A stretch of 64,000 nucleotides of DNA from Bryopsis sp. KO-2023 (lineage: Eukaryota; Chlorophyta; Ulvophyceae; Bryopsidales; Bryopsidaceae), in NCBI GenBank assembly GCA_030272585.1, contig BSYQ01000008.1, positions 5,208,001-5,272,000 on the forward strand. The letters are read 5' to 3'. Within the stretch, counting starts at the first letter, position 1; every line of letters starts with the position of its first letter. A program made the translations under genes and the position numbers. The notes beneath the pieces were generated by a model. That model did no database searches. It was not told the origin of the DNA and saw only the letters and a list, made by a program, of their open reading frames with translations. This document shows, in pieces, positions 27,074 to 39,395 of the stretch.

Positions 27074-30000
27074 TTACAGCTCATCCTTGACTGGTGATGG
27101 ATCGGAGTATTGCGTTTCGGTGGGGGTTTCGGTGGTGGAGTGTTTGGGTTGTGTTTGGCCTGTGGCTGGGTTTTTGTTGGAATTTTCCGTTTCCTGCTCG
27201 ATCTCCTTTTCCTCATCCATGGAATTGCACAGAATCACTCTGGTGGGGTCCTGTGTGCGACAAAAGAAATGGATAAAATAGAAAAAAAAAAAAAAAAAAA
27301 AAAGAAACCATATCATTGGGACAGCAGACAGCAGGCTTGGTGCCATACATTCAAAAAGAAAAAAAAACTGTTAAAAAAAAATGGAATTTGAAAGAGAAAA
27401 ATCTGCTTATTACCAGCAGCGGAAATCAATAGAGCTTTTTTTTTATCCACTTGTCCGACACATGCACATACTGTGCTGGACCACAGGTAGCATTAACCAA
27501 TGGCTCAATTCAAGGGGTCAGACCGAAAAGGGGTGTTCAAAAAAAAAAAAAAGAAATTTCACCTGCAGCTTGAATGCTGGATGCTTGCAGAGCAAAGGGG
27601 TGTTCACGGTCACAACGTAATGACACGTTGGGCCCTCCGTAACAGCAACAAGCGAAGTGTAGTTGATTTGACTTCTCTCCTCACAATAATATCGCACCTG
27701 GGTTTCCAAACAGAAACAGAAAAAATCGCATCCCTTTGGAAAATCAAGGGGGTTGTCAAACGTGCCAGTCTTACTGAGTGTTTTTCCTTCAAGAAAAACT
27801 CGAGGGAAACAAGTTTAAGAAAAAAAATCCGTTTGCTGAAGTCTGACAATTTTGGAAGGCAAAAAATGGTCGGCCAAAAACCTACCAAAAGCTTGTCTAT
27901 ATAGATGCATGTGGTGCTTTTTTCTATTTTATTTTTTATTTTTATTTTACTCCACCTCTGCTTCTCTTGGGCTGCCAGTTTGTTCACACACATCACCATC
28001 AAAGTAGTGCTGGGAAATAAACCTTTTCACTTTTCCATTCACTTTTTCCTCCTTGAAAAAAAAAAAACACAAAGATACATTTCAAATATTTCACGCTTGT
28101 TCAAATACAACCAAAAAGCACAAAAACAAGCGCAAAAAGCAAAAAAAAGCACGAAAAGCAAAAAATAAAGCCAAAAAAGCCATCGCCCCTCCAATCGAAC
28201 ACACCTGAATAACATCTACAGTGTCTTCCTCTTGGTCAAACCTTCCCAGCACATATTCCAAATTCATGCTCTCGTCCTTATCCTGGTTTAGAAAAATTCA
28301 AAAAAAATTTGATTTTGACACACCCTCCCCCCCCCTCTTCCCAGTTTAAACACACTCGAGCCAAAAAAGTTATTTATTCGGGACAGAAAATCAATCTTAA
28401 ACTATTGTATACGAAAAAGGCAATAGATAAACTTTGACTGAACCTGATATCCTGTTGTGGAGAAATTTGGGATAAAAATTTCACCATTGACTATTTTTAG
28501 AGCATTAGATTCATGTTGCAAAGTCTTCCACAGGCTGCATGAGGCTTTCAGTCTTTATATAATGCACTGAAAAAAAAAAGACGAAAAAGAGCATGAAAGA
28601 AAATGCCTGATTGTACCTCATGGGATTGTTTTATTTCGGCTCCATAACAAAGCTCGAAAACCCACCACCCCTCCGACCGATAAAAACAGAGAGTTGCTGA
28701 AGAAAAAATCAAAAACAAAAAGAATCCCCTTCAAAATATATGATTCAACATCCTTCGTTTCATAATGCATGCAAAAATTAAAAAAAAAAAAACTCTCAGG
28801 TTCCAAGAGATCATATTATGCAAAATTACCCAGTCTGACATTCTGAACGTAATTTTTTCAAAATGACAGGCCGTACTTCTCAGAAATGCACAGAAAAAGC
28901 CCACCCCTCTTTATCAATATGATGAGCAAAACACAGACCCCTCTTACATTGCTCTTTTTTTTTTTTTTCGATACTCACAGAGTCGATCAAGATAGGACCA
29001 AATATTATCTTCCTCCGGCACCTTCAATGACCCATCTGATTCCTGAATCATAAATTAAAAAACTATTAGTATTTCTCTAAAAGCTCCAAGAAATTTCCTC
29101 AATCGACCATAACCAGATCTTTCAAAACAAGCGTGTGGAAAAAAATACAACGGACCGTCATTGTGTCTGACCCATCAGCGATTTCCAGGTCCTCCTTTTC
29201 CAATGGAATGAGGCATTTGTGTGGGGTTCCATCGCTACCTTGACAGCAAAAACATTCACACAGTTTAACATATATTGTTCGTATTTTAATGAATGTATTA
29301 AATCAACACCTAAGCCCCATGCAACCCTTGAAAATATTATATAATTATTATGTCATCCAATATTGACTCATAGCTACTTACTAAATCCTACAGCAAGAAG
29401 CAACCCCAATGAAAAGTCATCCAGAAATTAAAAAAAAAACATTTTAAACAAACATCGCTGTTGGTTGTTGGATTGGTGGAGGAATGTCGAAGAAATCAAA
29501 ATCTAAACTAAATCTCTGTAATGCTTGGGGAAAAAACTCACTGGTCATTACAATGGAACGGGATGGGCCCATCATCTCCCCTCCACCTCCTTGCCCTGAA
29601 ATTCAAAACACCATTTACATGCACATCAAATCGATGGAGGTAGGGCCGATGAACCTCATGGTTAAAAAATGTATTCAAAATCCTCCCAATTTGTTGAAGC
29701 AAAGACAACATCGATTTCCGAAATTCAAAAAGAAGGCAAGGGGTCATCTTTTTCAGAAAGTCTACATTTTTTGGATCTACATGCCGCAGAGGATTCAATT
29801 TCAGAAAAAAAACAAACATAAAATAACAAATAATAATGGCTCATTCCACTGTGCAACAAATGGAGTTGAGGAGACAACCAATCACTGCGGTGAATATCGA
29901 TAAATGAACAAACTTTGGGCAGGTTTTTACATAATACAGTGAACTAAATAAATTAAATAACAAGAATAAAGCAGTGAGATTGGCCAAAAATCTGCGAAAT

Positions 30001-30327
30001 TGTGCCATGTAAGTCTATACTGGATGCATCAGAGTTACCTTCAGAGTTGATCCCCACAACATATCGCAACTCATCTTGCCCAAAACTGGGGGATGGATCT
30101 ATGTTGCATACAAAACCAAACCTCAGCATCACCAGTTTCACTCCGAATGTCATTTCGAAGCTTGATGTCAATTTTTTTATTGGGGGGGGGGAATTCTGTT
30201 TAAACAAAAAAAGAAAAATAATGCAAGGAGCAGCAAGCGTACCAGGCATCACTTTTAATGACCGAGTGTGGTCGGGGTATTGTAAAAGAAGAAACCCCAC
30301 AAGAAAGAAAGCCATCGAATGTGACAT
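27074..30327 (-). CDS. OS9: OS-9 / Yos9-type ER lectin with C-terminal KDEL, 10 exons
   Basis: ER quality-control lectin of the OS-9 family, which reads trimmed mannose on misfolded glycoproteins and passes them to the HRD1 ligase for ERAD. Exons: 30327-30243, 30098-30039, 29595-29542, 29238-29156, 29042-28979, 28544-28444, 28282-28205, 28051-27956, 27697-27563, 27250-27074. All phases agree and give 310 residues. Exon 1 is a signal peptide (MAFFLVGFLLLQYPDHTRS). The MRH domain shows NLEYVLGRFD, HYFDGDVCEQTGSPREAEV, RYYCEE, TCHYVVTVNTPLLCKHPAF and VILCN, as in plant OS-9. The protein ends SPVKDEL, an ER retrieval signal. Human OS-9 is about twice as long; this length is nearer the plant form. 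It shares a divergent 0.83 kb spacer with the gulonolactone oxidase gene. Confidence 0.9.
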
Positions 30328-31156
30328 CGCGTATAAATACGCTTCGTTCGATGGATCCGGACGGAGCAGCGCAGCGGAGCAATTCGATCGAAATCCAAGA
30401 ATGCAAATTTTTGGCAAACTTTTGTTCGTTTTTCGCTGGGGAACAGTAGAGTGATGCTGATTGGACAGTCCCAAATGAAAGGAAGCAAAAGACACCACCA
30501 ATGTTGAGCGGCTGCAGCTTTTTCAACCCCTCCGCCCTGTCTTCCTCTGAAAAACGATGTAAAAATGTCTGTTGGAGAGAAATCTCCCCGTCAAATCACT
30601 TCAAAATGGGTGGAGGGAAGAGTGCAAAACCCAAAGAATTGAAATACAAACTCGATGGTTGTTTGCAATATGAAAGGAGGGGGGCCAGTGGTGATTAAAT
30701 TGATTGTGTCCAGAACCATCGACATTGTCCCAATGGCAGGCGCAGAGCGAAACATGCACCCAATCCACTAGGCCCAAATCCTTGTACCTTACACTCCTCT
30801 TTCAAGAAGCTTACGACAAAAATAGAGAATCTGTTTCTGTTCGTATCGCCGCCATAATTCAACTGGATGCACGCATGCATGCTGGCTCGGTTCGGAGAGG
30901 GAGTCGGTCGCCCTGCATGCATGCACAGAATTTCTACCCAAGCTTGGTGCCCTCTGGAAAAGAGATGAGAAAATGGTCCAGCAGAACGGGAATTACATTG
31001 CATGCAACAATCCTGACCGCGAGAATGCCGCGGATATAAATGCAGTTCACTTGGCACGGAAGCCAACAATTTTGCTCTTCGCTGGCGTGAGGACGAGGCG
31101 GAACGGAGACGGACTTCTTTGAGAGGCAGAGCACGGACGGATAATATCGGTGGATT
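30328..31156. promoter_or_regulatory. Divergent promoter region, OS-9 / gulonolactone oxidase
   Basis: An 829-bp spacer between two head-to-head genes. On the plus side a TATA-like ATATAAA lies at 31034-31040, about 117 bp before the oxidase ATG. Upstream of it is a cluster of CATGCATG-type (RY-like) palindromes: 30872-30882, 30914-30925 and TTGCATGCAA near 30998-31007. A TATAAATA on the plus strand lies at about 30332. RY elements are known regulatory sites in land plants. Their role here is inference. Confidence 0.4.
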
Positions 31157-34100
31157 ATGTCGAGAGTATTAATGAATGCGGTGGTGGCACTGCTGTGCGT
31201 GAGCGCAGTGGTGGGGAGGAGGATCAAAACGACAGGGGGATACGCTGCGTCTCTGGGTTTCGAGAAATGCGAACCCGAGCAGTTGGTTCGGCCGAAGTCT
31301 ATTGCCGACCTCGCTAAGATTATTCAAGAGGCAAACATAAACGGCAAGAGTGTCAAAGCCGTCGGAGCAAGAAAGTCGACCACGGATATAATTTGCACGG
31401 ATGGTGTGGCCGTGGATATGTCGAATATTGCCGATATCAACATAAATAAGAAAGCGAAAACGGTCACCGTCCAGGCCGGCGCGACTCTGAGAGATTTACA
31501 AAGAGCTCTGTCCAAGGAGGGTCTGTCTCTAACACTTCCTTCCGTCAAGTTCTCAGGTACGCGTCACAAAAAACAGCATGTCGTGCTTGGGTCCCGAAAG
31601 ATCCCTTTTTCTCTCCTTTCTGCTTTTTCCGGGTCTATCAGTGCCCCCGATAGAAACGACGCGGCTGTGTGCCAAGTTCTCAGGAGCTTTTTCATAGCTC
31701 ACGAAATCCTTGTTTGGAAGCTGTGCATGGAAATATCAGGGAAACCTGAAGTTTTATCTTTCATTGCTGCGTTTTGTAAAGGTGTGACAATTGGTGGCGC
31801 TCTGGCCACGGGGTCGCACACTTCGTCTCTGCGTCATCCGACCAGTATTTCGGACAGCGTCACGAGCCTCAATGTGTTCGACAGCCGTGGGGAGTTGGTG
31901 GAGGTTCAGGACGATTTCCTGAAAGCAACGCGAGTGAACCTGGGGGTGCTCGGCATTGTGGTGGACGTCACCATGGACGTCGTGAAAGAGTTCAAAATAC
32001 GTGTGGAGAACGTCGATACTAAGGAAAAATTATTGTTTAATAAAAAGAAGCTCACGAAAATGGCGAACGAGTTTGACGTCTTCCAAATCGGATGGTTCCC
32101 CTCGCTTAATAAAATTGTCGCGACGCAGGGGACCTTCGTGAAAGCCTCGAGTAAAGGTACGCCGTGAAGCGCGAAGTCGAACTGTTGGGACGGGTGCTGC
32201 CGTGAAACTAAAGTGAATGTTCACAGTACATTGCAGCCGGCCTGTACTGTTCCACATTTCGCGGATTACGTAATACATTAATCAGTAATCAAACATGAAA
32301 TCCTCTTTAGTGGCACCCCCACAGAAACAAGGACAGCCGCCCAGAACTGGTCGGCATGTGAATTTCGAAACAGGACTATAAAATTTGAACCACCCTGAGA
32401 ACCAAAAAAAAAAATTGCAGGAATATGAAGGATGACATCTCAATATCACCCTGTGAGAAAAACACCAACAATTTTCGAAAAACACGATTCCGAGGGGTGG
32501 CATTCCTCAATTTGAACCCATAGAAATTTGGTTGGTTTTTTGCGATGCAGGCAAGGACCACGTGGACTACGGTTTTGTAACGAATCAATACACTTCCGGT
32601 TTTGTCTTGGGTGTGGAAAAAGCCCACAGGAAGAGAAACCTCGACGCTTTCTGCAACATGGAGGAGAGCTCGTTTATGAGTACGAGCGTTGGTCAGCCTG
32701 GCCTGCTGCCATACGTGAACAAAAAAGGTGAATTTCAAAACCCTGCAGTGGGCTACATATCGGACATGATGACCCAGTACTGCGAACCCGAGACCTGCTC
32801 CTGGGATTACCCTGGCCCCAAATTCCTGGCACAAGAGCTCACCGTCGGGATTCCACTTGACAGAGTGCCAGAAGCTGCGATGCGCATCAAGGAAATTATG
32901 GAGGAAAGGTAATTAGTAACCCTTTCTTAAAAATGCAATTTTCTGAAGTCCAGAAATGGCTTCATGGTGGCTGCCAGGATGCCAGGAATGCTGTTTATGT
33001 TTTCTTTTTTAACTTTGCATTATCGTTGAGGTAGAACCAGGTTAACTCATTTTTTGAGAATGTGTGAGTGTGTGTGTGAGTGCTTCCAATATTTCCTTAT
33101 ATTCAAAAAAAAAATCTGAAGCCCGTTTGATGTGATTCGCTCATGAAAAAAACAAAGGAGTTGAAACATAAAGTTTGAGCTGGTATGCAAATCGCTGTTT
33201 CAGCTTCGTGGTCTTTTCCACAGACCTGGCATTTAGCACCAGTTTTTTACCATGTGTAACAAGTCCAAAAAGTCTCTTTTTCCAGCTGCTCAACCAGCCA
33301 TTCAGAATATGAAGACTGGATGTCTGACTTTCCTGGCATTTCGTGTTTTTCACCATAGGCCAGTGTGCTTTTCCACATCTTCCGGCATCGGCATCCGCTT
33401 CCACAAGGCCAGCGAAAACTACTTGTCAATTGCCGAAGGTGTTGACACGGCTGTTTTTGAAATCTTGGTCCCTCTGCGTCAAAAGGGCACTCAGCCACGC
33501 TTGGGGTTGGACACCATCCAGCTCCTTCAGCAAACACTGTTGTCAGATGAGTTCAGCGGGCGGCCTCATTGGGGCAGCAACTCAAAGTCTGCCTTTGCAA
33601 ATCCATTCCCTGAACCCAGCGAGTTGTTCCCCAACTTTGACAAGTTTTTGAGCGTGAAGCAAATCTTGGACCCTATTGGAATGTTTGACAACAGCTTTTA
33701 CAGGTCAGTTTTGTCCTGTCTGACAGGCTGCGTATGAGCCGATATTGAATGGGTCAATCCACCAAGGGTTCATTTTTTTTCTCGACCTGTGTGCTTAGTG
33801 CTTGTCTTTTTCGTTTATATGTATACATGTTTTACGACAGGTTCAAAAAAATTGGTTTTTCAAATTTCAGAACTACCACTTGCTGCCATGATGTACTGTG
33901 GTTTTTTATATTTTCATTTTTTGTTTGCTGAAGACAATAATAAGAAATCCAGCATTGGGTCATCAGATTTTTTGCTTTCTTGTCAAATGCAGTTTCTTAA
34001 GTAGTTTTCCATGAAATGTAAAAACTTGAAGCCAGGTTGCTTCCAATTCATTTGACTTGCGGATTGTAATTATTTATTTATTTTGTTTTAAACAGAAATA

Positions 34101-34435
34101 TTTTTTGGTAACGAACTCGTCCCGTTTCTTGATTAGGCATTTTTTTAGGAACTGGATTTTGATTCTCAGGGTGGAAAAAGGAGATTGGCAGATTGAGGGT
34201 TCACTATAGCTTGCCAGGCCAATTAAAGGCTCAGTGTTTTAAAATTCTTAAATTTTTAACCTTCCTGTAATTTTTTTGCAGACGATTCATTCGTGAGGAA
34301 GACTTGCCCAAAGGCAACCGCTGCGCCGTTAACGAGAAATGCATTTGCTCATTGGACAGCCATTGCGCCAAAAAGCAAAAATGCCTTACGGTGGATGCTG
34401 GGAGTTTTGTTGGTGGAATATGTGTCAACAAGTGA
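31157..34435 (+). CDS. Plant-type L-gulono-1,4-lactone oxidase (secreted FAD oxidase), 5 exons
   Basis: Aldonolactone oxidoreductase of the FAD-linked VAO class, probably making ascorbate from L-gulonolactone or a related lactone. Exons: 31157-31556, 31782-32156, 32551-32908, 33359-33703, 34282-34435. All phases agree, giving 543 residues. It starts with a signal peptide (MSRVLMNAVVALLCVSAVVG). The FAD-binding half shows EQLVRPKSIADLAKIIQEAN, TVQAGATLRDLQRAL and GVTIGGALATGSHTSSL. The ALO half shows VFEILVPLRQK and GRPHWGSN and ends DPIGMFDNSFYRRF. The C-terminal tail (CAVNEKCICSLDSHCAKKQ, more Cys) matches the Cys-rich tail of land-plant enzymes, not animal GULO. The segment where animal enzymes carry a GHS-type flavin-linking His reads VGARKSTTDII, so FAD is probably non-covalent. 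An arabinonolactone or galactonolactone substrate is possible. Confidence 0.88.
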
Positions 34436-35528
34436 TCGTGAAAGCTTCTACGTCAATATAAACTTGCTTGAGGCTTCGTGCTGGGCTTTTTGTGGGACGC
34501 AACAGCCCTGGGAAAAAATTGAAGCGATAGGTAGCGATCTGCATGGGTGCAAATTCAAAACGTTTGTGATAGGATTGTGTGGGAGAATTCCTTGTAAACA
34601 TAGGCCGATAGAAGTCTTTCCAGCGCCGTTTGTTCGATGCGGCCTCCCTTCGCCAGAATTTTCAAAATTTTCACACCCAAGCAACCTGACTGTCTAAAAC
34701 CGGATCAAAAGGAAAGCCTTTTTTGTAGCTAACTCCAAGGGGCAGATTGTAACTGTCAATGACAGAAACAGCCGCCAAAATTATCCCCCTACAACGCCAA
34801 TTATAGCGTGAGAAACGGGGAAGGGGGGAACGCAAAATGGATTACTTGAAAAAACGCCCAATGCTTTAATTCCTGTCAACAGGGCCAACCTTCCACAAAT
34901 AAGGTTTGTTTCCTTTTTTTTAGGAAAGAAGTATAGGTTGTGTTTTGCCTCTATTGGCTAAATTGCCACAGACCCTCCTTACAGTCATTTTCACCCTTTG
35001 TGGTCCAGTAGCACACCCTCCGTAGTGGCTTTACTAATGAAACCGCTTTCAATATTGAAAGTTTCATGCAAAGCAACTTAAGTTAAGCACACCAGATTTG
35101 ACATCTAGAAAGTTCCCAACCACACACTATGTTTCCCCAAAAAAGCACCCAACAATGACACTGAGAAACAACAGGTCTTGCAACAAGAATCGTTCACAGA
35201 CTACCAGGTGTTCTCTTTCATCTCCCTACTCCAGGCACCCCTTGGTAGCATTGTCCCAATCATTCCCACTCATCCAGTTTTATCTAAACTGCTATTGGCT
35301 ATGTCTTACTTTCCTTTTTTTTCACTAACATCAATGCTGATTTTTTCTCGAAAAAGTGTATGCATGCAACGTCCAGAGCGTGACCGGTCCAATTTTCGTG
35401 GGGACGACTCGTTGCAACACAAATCTTGTCAGGACGTGCAACTTGCGTTGAACGCTGCAAACGAATGGATATTTTTTGCTTCATTACTACAATGCATTGT
35501 AGTAATACTAAACTCACGCCTCCCACAA
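34436..35528. other. Spacer containing a 24-bp perfect palindrome
   Basis: No recognised gene. At 35483-35506 the half-site ATTACTACAATG is followed with no spacer by its exact reverse complement. Open frames at 34293-34697 and 35098-35534 resemble no family. This could also contain 5' exons of the unrecognised gene that follows. Confidence 0.55.
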
Positions 35529-37838
35529 AACTGAAGCCCCAAGCCGCCACAAAGCTCGTAACTCCCGCTGTGCGACACCCAACCATCACCGTTCCAAAGA
35601 CTGTTGGAAGTCAAGTGTGCCGACGTGTGTGGCAAACTAACTTTACCTGTCAGGTGCGGTACTCCGTTAAAAAGAACTGGCACAAGGGTTATCCTTTCTT
35701 CACAAAGCAACTAAAGTTTACAAGCCTTCAGAGTTATCGACGCATTTATCAGTACCGCAACAAGGTAAGAAGCCTCCCCCCGCTCTCAGAGTGAGCCGAT
35801 GTCTACTTTGTCCCCGCGCAGTGATGGGTCGAGTTTGCGGCAAAATTGCGTTCGACCATAGAGTGTCGCCGATAGAGCTGTTTTCCTTGAGCCGGGGAAC
35901 ACTTGAAAGGCGTCCTTTTTGCGTTGAAGCGCTCCTGTTTCTGGGGGCCGTGAGCTGGTTTCTCGGGTCAAGGAAACGCATGTGTTTGCTCAGACGTTAA
36001 ACAGTCATGAGGATATTTCGAATTATGACTAATTGGGACCACCCAATTTGTTTGCGGCGCAGATGAACGGATTTTTGGCTTGCGCAAGAAAAGCCTTATT
36101 TTGCTGCTTTCCTGGCGGAGCGGAAAGCGAGCCAATCTTCGAGTTGGCGTCAGCGAGGTAGTCTCTGAGGTTCAGGCTCTTGTTGCTGTGTTTCTTGCTG
36201 CTGGAAATCTTTGGAATAATTTCCATGCATGTGGGTTTATTTGTTTGATTTGTATAGTGGAATGACTGTATGGGAATTTGGAAATGATGTGAAAAAAATA
36301 ATTCAACACATTTTGAAGGGACATTGTCCGATGCCAAAGAGTTTGAGATATGGAAGGGAGTTGATGCTTTTTTTTGGTTCTTGTAACAGAGCAGCCGAGA
36401 TTGAAAGCAAGGCAGGATCGAGGTCGATTTCGTTAACGGCATCTACGGGGCTACCTCCTTCACATGGTCCAGGTAAAGAGAAACCACTCCCCTAAAAAAA
36501 TAGTCTGTTGTTTTGATGATTTTCAGTGACCATTGAAAATCAGAGACTGAAAATTCACCACTCTGTGAAGTCTCAACATATGAAACATGCATTGTGGTTT
36601 TCAAAACATCTGTGGGGCCTGGCCCCAGAGAATCTACCCCGGTCTTGTTTCAATGCTTGGACAACCAACCATTCGAAGGGCATTTCTTCTCTTTAGGTTC
36701 AGGGAATGTTTATAAACATTAATAATTATTATAATTAATGATTACATTGTGTTCCGAAGATTGCCTCACTCCACCACACACGGTGAGCTTTACGGCCACC
36801 ACCCCTTCACCATCCATCCCATCTGTGCCCCTCCCATCCTGGGGGCAAGCTTGGCCCTCCTGGAGGGTTGCTGCAGGTAGGTGTCGGTGTTGTTGGTCCT
36901 TAAATTAATTGGGTTTTTGATGTTGTGAAAGTTGTTCTGAGAAGCTGTTGACAAGCCTTCAAATGTGAACCTGGCTTTCTCCTATTGCTAAAATTCCTGT
37001 TGATTTCAACCACCGATACTGCTATGTTCGAACAATGCAAAAACAGCGCCCGTGTGCTTTGCAGAGGGTCCATCCCCCAACCGGCAGATTCCGACTACCA
37101 AAGGGATCTGTCGCACTTCTCCGACCCACTCACCCACCATCTGCCAGCTTCCTACCCCAGGACACGCCTCCCTCAACTCGATGACCCCAGCTTCCTCCAC
37201 CACCACATCGATCCGTTCCAGTTCCAGGTAACAATACAGGGCTGTAATGCTAAAAACACCATGCTTGTGCTGGGCTCAAGTGGCTGCCACCTCGATGCAA
37301 CACAGTGAAGTGGTTGCTTTTGAAGAGTCTTTGTGGGGGACGGCTGAGGACTGTGGTTTTGTGTGTGTGTGATTTTTCTGTAGCCATCAGGAGAGCCAGA
37401 GGCCACTACCTCCAACCACTACCCCTCTCCTGCTGATTTGGTGAGTGTCACAATTGTTTTTTTGAATAATCCTACTGGATCTGACTGTTAAATCCAATGG
37501 TGGTTCCTCCCTATAACACCCCTGTGTTAGTGCAAAGATTTTAGAGCAAAGGATTCAAATTGAGTTGAGTTCATTGAGTTCTGTGGAGCACATTGAGGAA
37601 TTTTCAAATTTTTTTATGCCACTGAGTTCTGTGTCCTCATATTTTTGTTTGTTGAGCGGAACTCATTTCTACTGCGCTGGTGAAATACAAAAATTAAAAA
37701 AGCGAGTGAATGAATGGCAAAATGAAGGTTTGATTGTGAGAGTGGGGAATTGAATACGTTTGTTTTTTTGTGTTGTGGCAGACTGACTGGTGGTATCAGA
37801 GTGAAGACAACTTCACTCTGTTTTCCAACCAATTTTAG
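35529..37838 (+). CDS. Unrecognised spliced gene, partial model
   Basis: I do not recognise this protein. Candidate exons end in good donors: (start open)-35764 (ending SLQSYRRIYQYRNK), 36063-36157 (MNGFLACARKALFCCFPGG), 36390-36472 (AAEIESKAGSRSISL), one ending at 36876 (GASLALLEGCC), 37065-37227 (QPADSDYQRDLSHFSDPLTH), 37384-37440 (PSGEPEATTSNHYPSPADL) and 37782-37838 (TDWWYQSEDNFTLFSNQF, stop). The last three join in phase with one another. The join from 36472 to the exon ending 36876 does not, so at least one boundary is wrong. If translation starts at 36063, the N-terminus has paired Cys suited to palmitoylation. The rest is hydrophilic, His/Pro/Ser-rich and probably disordered. Confidence 0.35.
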
Positions 37839-37964
37839 GAGGACCTCCATCCTGCCAAGACTGACATGGAGACATAGCGAGTACATCGGGTTCGTACTTT
37901 TTGGCAGGGAATTTAAACGATTATGTTTCATGTACATTAGAATTCAATGAAAAGTTTGACAAAA

Positions 37965-38210
37965 AAAAAAAGAAAAGAAAAAAAAAGTGGCGGGAAATCA
38001 AAGAAAAAAAAGAAACAAAAATTTAAGAAAAGAAAAAAAGATTGGCGGGAAAGCAAAAAACAAGAAGAAAATTAAGAAAAGAAAAAAAGAGTGGCGAGCA
38101 AGAAAACAAGAAAAAAAACCCAAAGAGTGGCGGGAAAGCAAAAAAAAACAAAAAATAAATAAAAGAGTGGCGGGCAAGCGAAACAAATGTAGAGAGTATC
38201 AGGTGCTGTA
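37965..38210. repeat. A-rich degenerate tandem repeat with GTGGCGGG core
   Basis: The core GTGGCGGGAAA or GTGGCGAGCAA recurs about six times at 35-50 bp intervals, separated by A-rich tracts, between 37988 and 38180. Another copy (GTGGCGGGG) is at about 38417-38425 inside the inverted duplication, whose partner carries the reverse complement at about 63806. Open frames across it are lysine-rich artefacts. Confidence 0.7.
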
Positions 38211-38249
38211 AAACAATAGAATGCACAGAAAAACAAGAATGGGAAGGGA

Positions 38250-39395
38250 GTTCTACAACTAGAGAAAAAGAAAAAAAAAGAAAAAATACAGGGAAGGGGG
38301 AAGAAAAAAACTTGATTGCTGATGTAACACTAATAAAAAAAGAAGAAATTGAAGTTGAATCAACACAATGTATTTTTAGAAAATAAAAATAAAAAAAGTC
38401 ATCAGAAAAAAAAAGAGTGGCGGGGTGCTAGAAAAAAAAATCATTTGAGAAAGAAGGGGAAAAGTGGGTTTGGTGGGAAATTTTACAATTTTACTTGCAA
38501 GGGACAGTGAGAGAAAAAAACTATCGGCCAGCAAGGTGAATTGAATTTCTTTTTTTTGGTGTTCTTTTTTCACAGATATACTTAAGGCTGATTGCCTTTT
38601 TATATCTGTTGTTGATTTGTTCTATTTGTTTAAATGAAAGTGGAGAAATTGACTTTCATTCTGAATGAAAAGGGTTTTGACTTTGTTTTTTGAATTTGGG
38701 GAAGAGATTGGGATCCAGGGAGGTCCATACAAATGTATTTCTGTGGGGACAAAGAAAGTGGTGTTTTATATAAAAACAAAGGTATTTTATGGGCCTTGTG
38801 GGTAGAAGGAGGAAAAAAAAAGTGAATAGGATATTTATGATAGGTCAAAGGAGAGAAAAAAAAATAAAATGTTGATTTGTCATATGAATGGGATTGGTGT
38901 GTGAGGTGAGGCAATGAAAACTGTTGGTGGTGTTTAGAGTGGAAAGTATTATTGGCCGGAAGATACATACGATCGGGTGTACAGAAGAAAAAAATGGCTT
39001 TTTTTCCTGGAGGGGGATCGTTGTGGATAATTTTTGTTCAGAAAAAAAGGAAAAGACTGGTAGTGAAGTTTTGAACATAAAAAGGGCTTTTTTTCCGACC
39101 GATTGATGGACACTTGCAGGATTTTTCAAGAAAAAATTGAGGGTACCATCCAGTAGCTCCAGGGTTCAATTTATAGGCCCACTGAAAAAAGTGTTTTATC
39201 AGTTTTTGTTTTTGTTTTCGATCGATCGGCGGTATATTTTTTTTCTTCAATGTGGAGGGAAACGATGCTTTGAAATTGGGGAGGATATTCCAATAGAAAG
39301 GGGGGTCTTGGGCAAATAGCTAGAACTGAATGATCAAGGCTCAAGTTGTAAATATACAAATATTTGAAAAAACTGTTAAAAAAACATGCTTCCTC
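38250..39395 (+). repeat. Left arm of a 1.15-kb inverted duplication
   Basis: Read as reverse complement, this stretch aligns collinearly with 62725-64000. Shared landmarks: TTGATTGCTGATGTAACACT (38311; partner 63890), ACAGATATACTTAAGG (38573; partner 63620), GAAGATACAT (38959; partner 63130), the GGAGCTACTGGATG box (39150; partner 62945) and the end AGTTGTAAATATAC (39343; partner 62762). The arms differ by many substitutions and indels, so the duplication is old. No coding frame is shared. Similarity stops near 39395 and 62725. The far side of the partner runs off the window. Confidence 0.85.

Noticed and set aside
37987-38211. Lysine-rich open frame (74 aa)
   Set aside because: It follows A-rich degenerate tandem repeats; no splice or family support.
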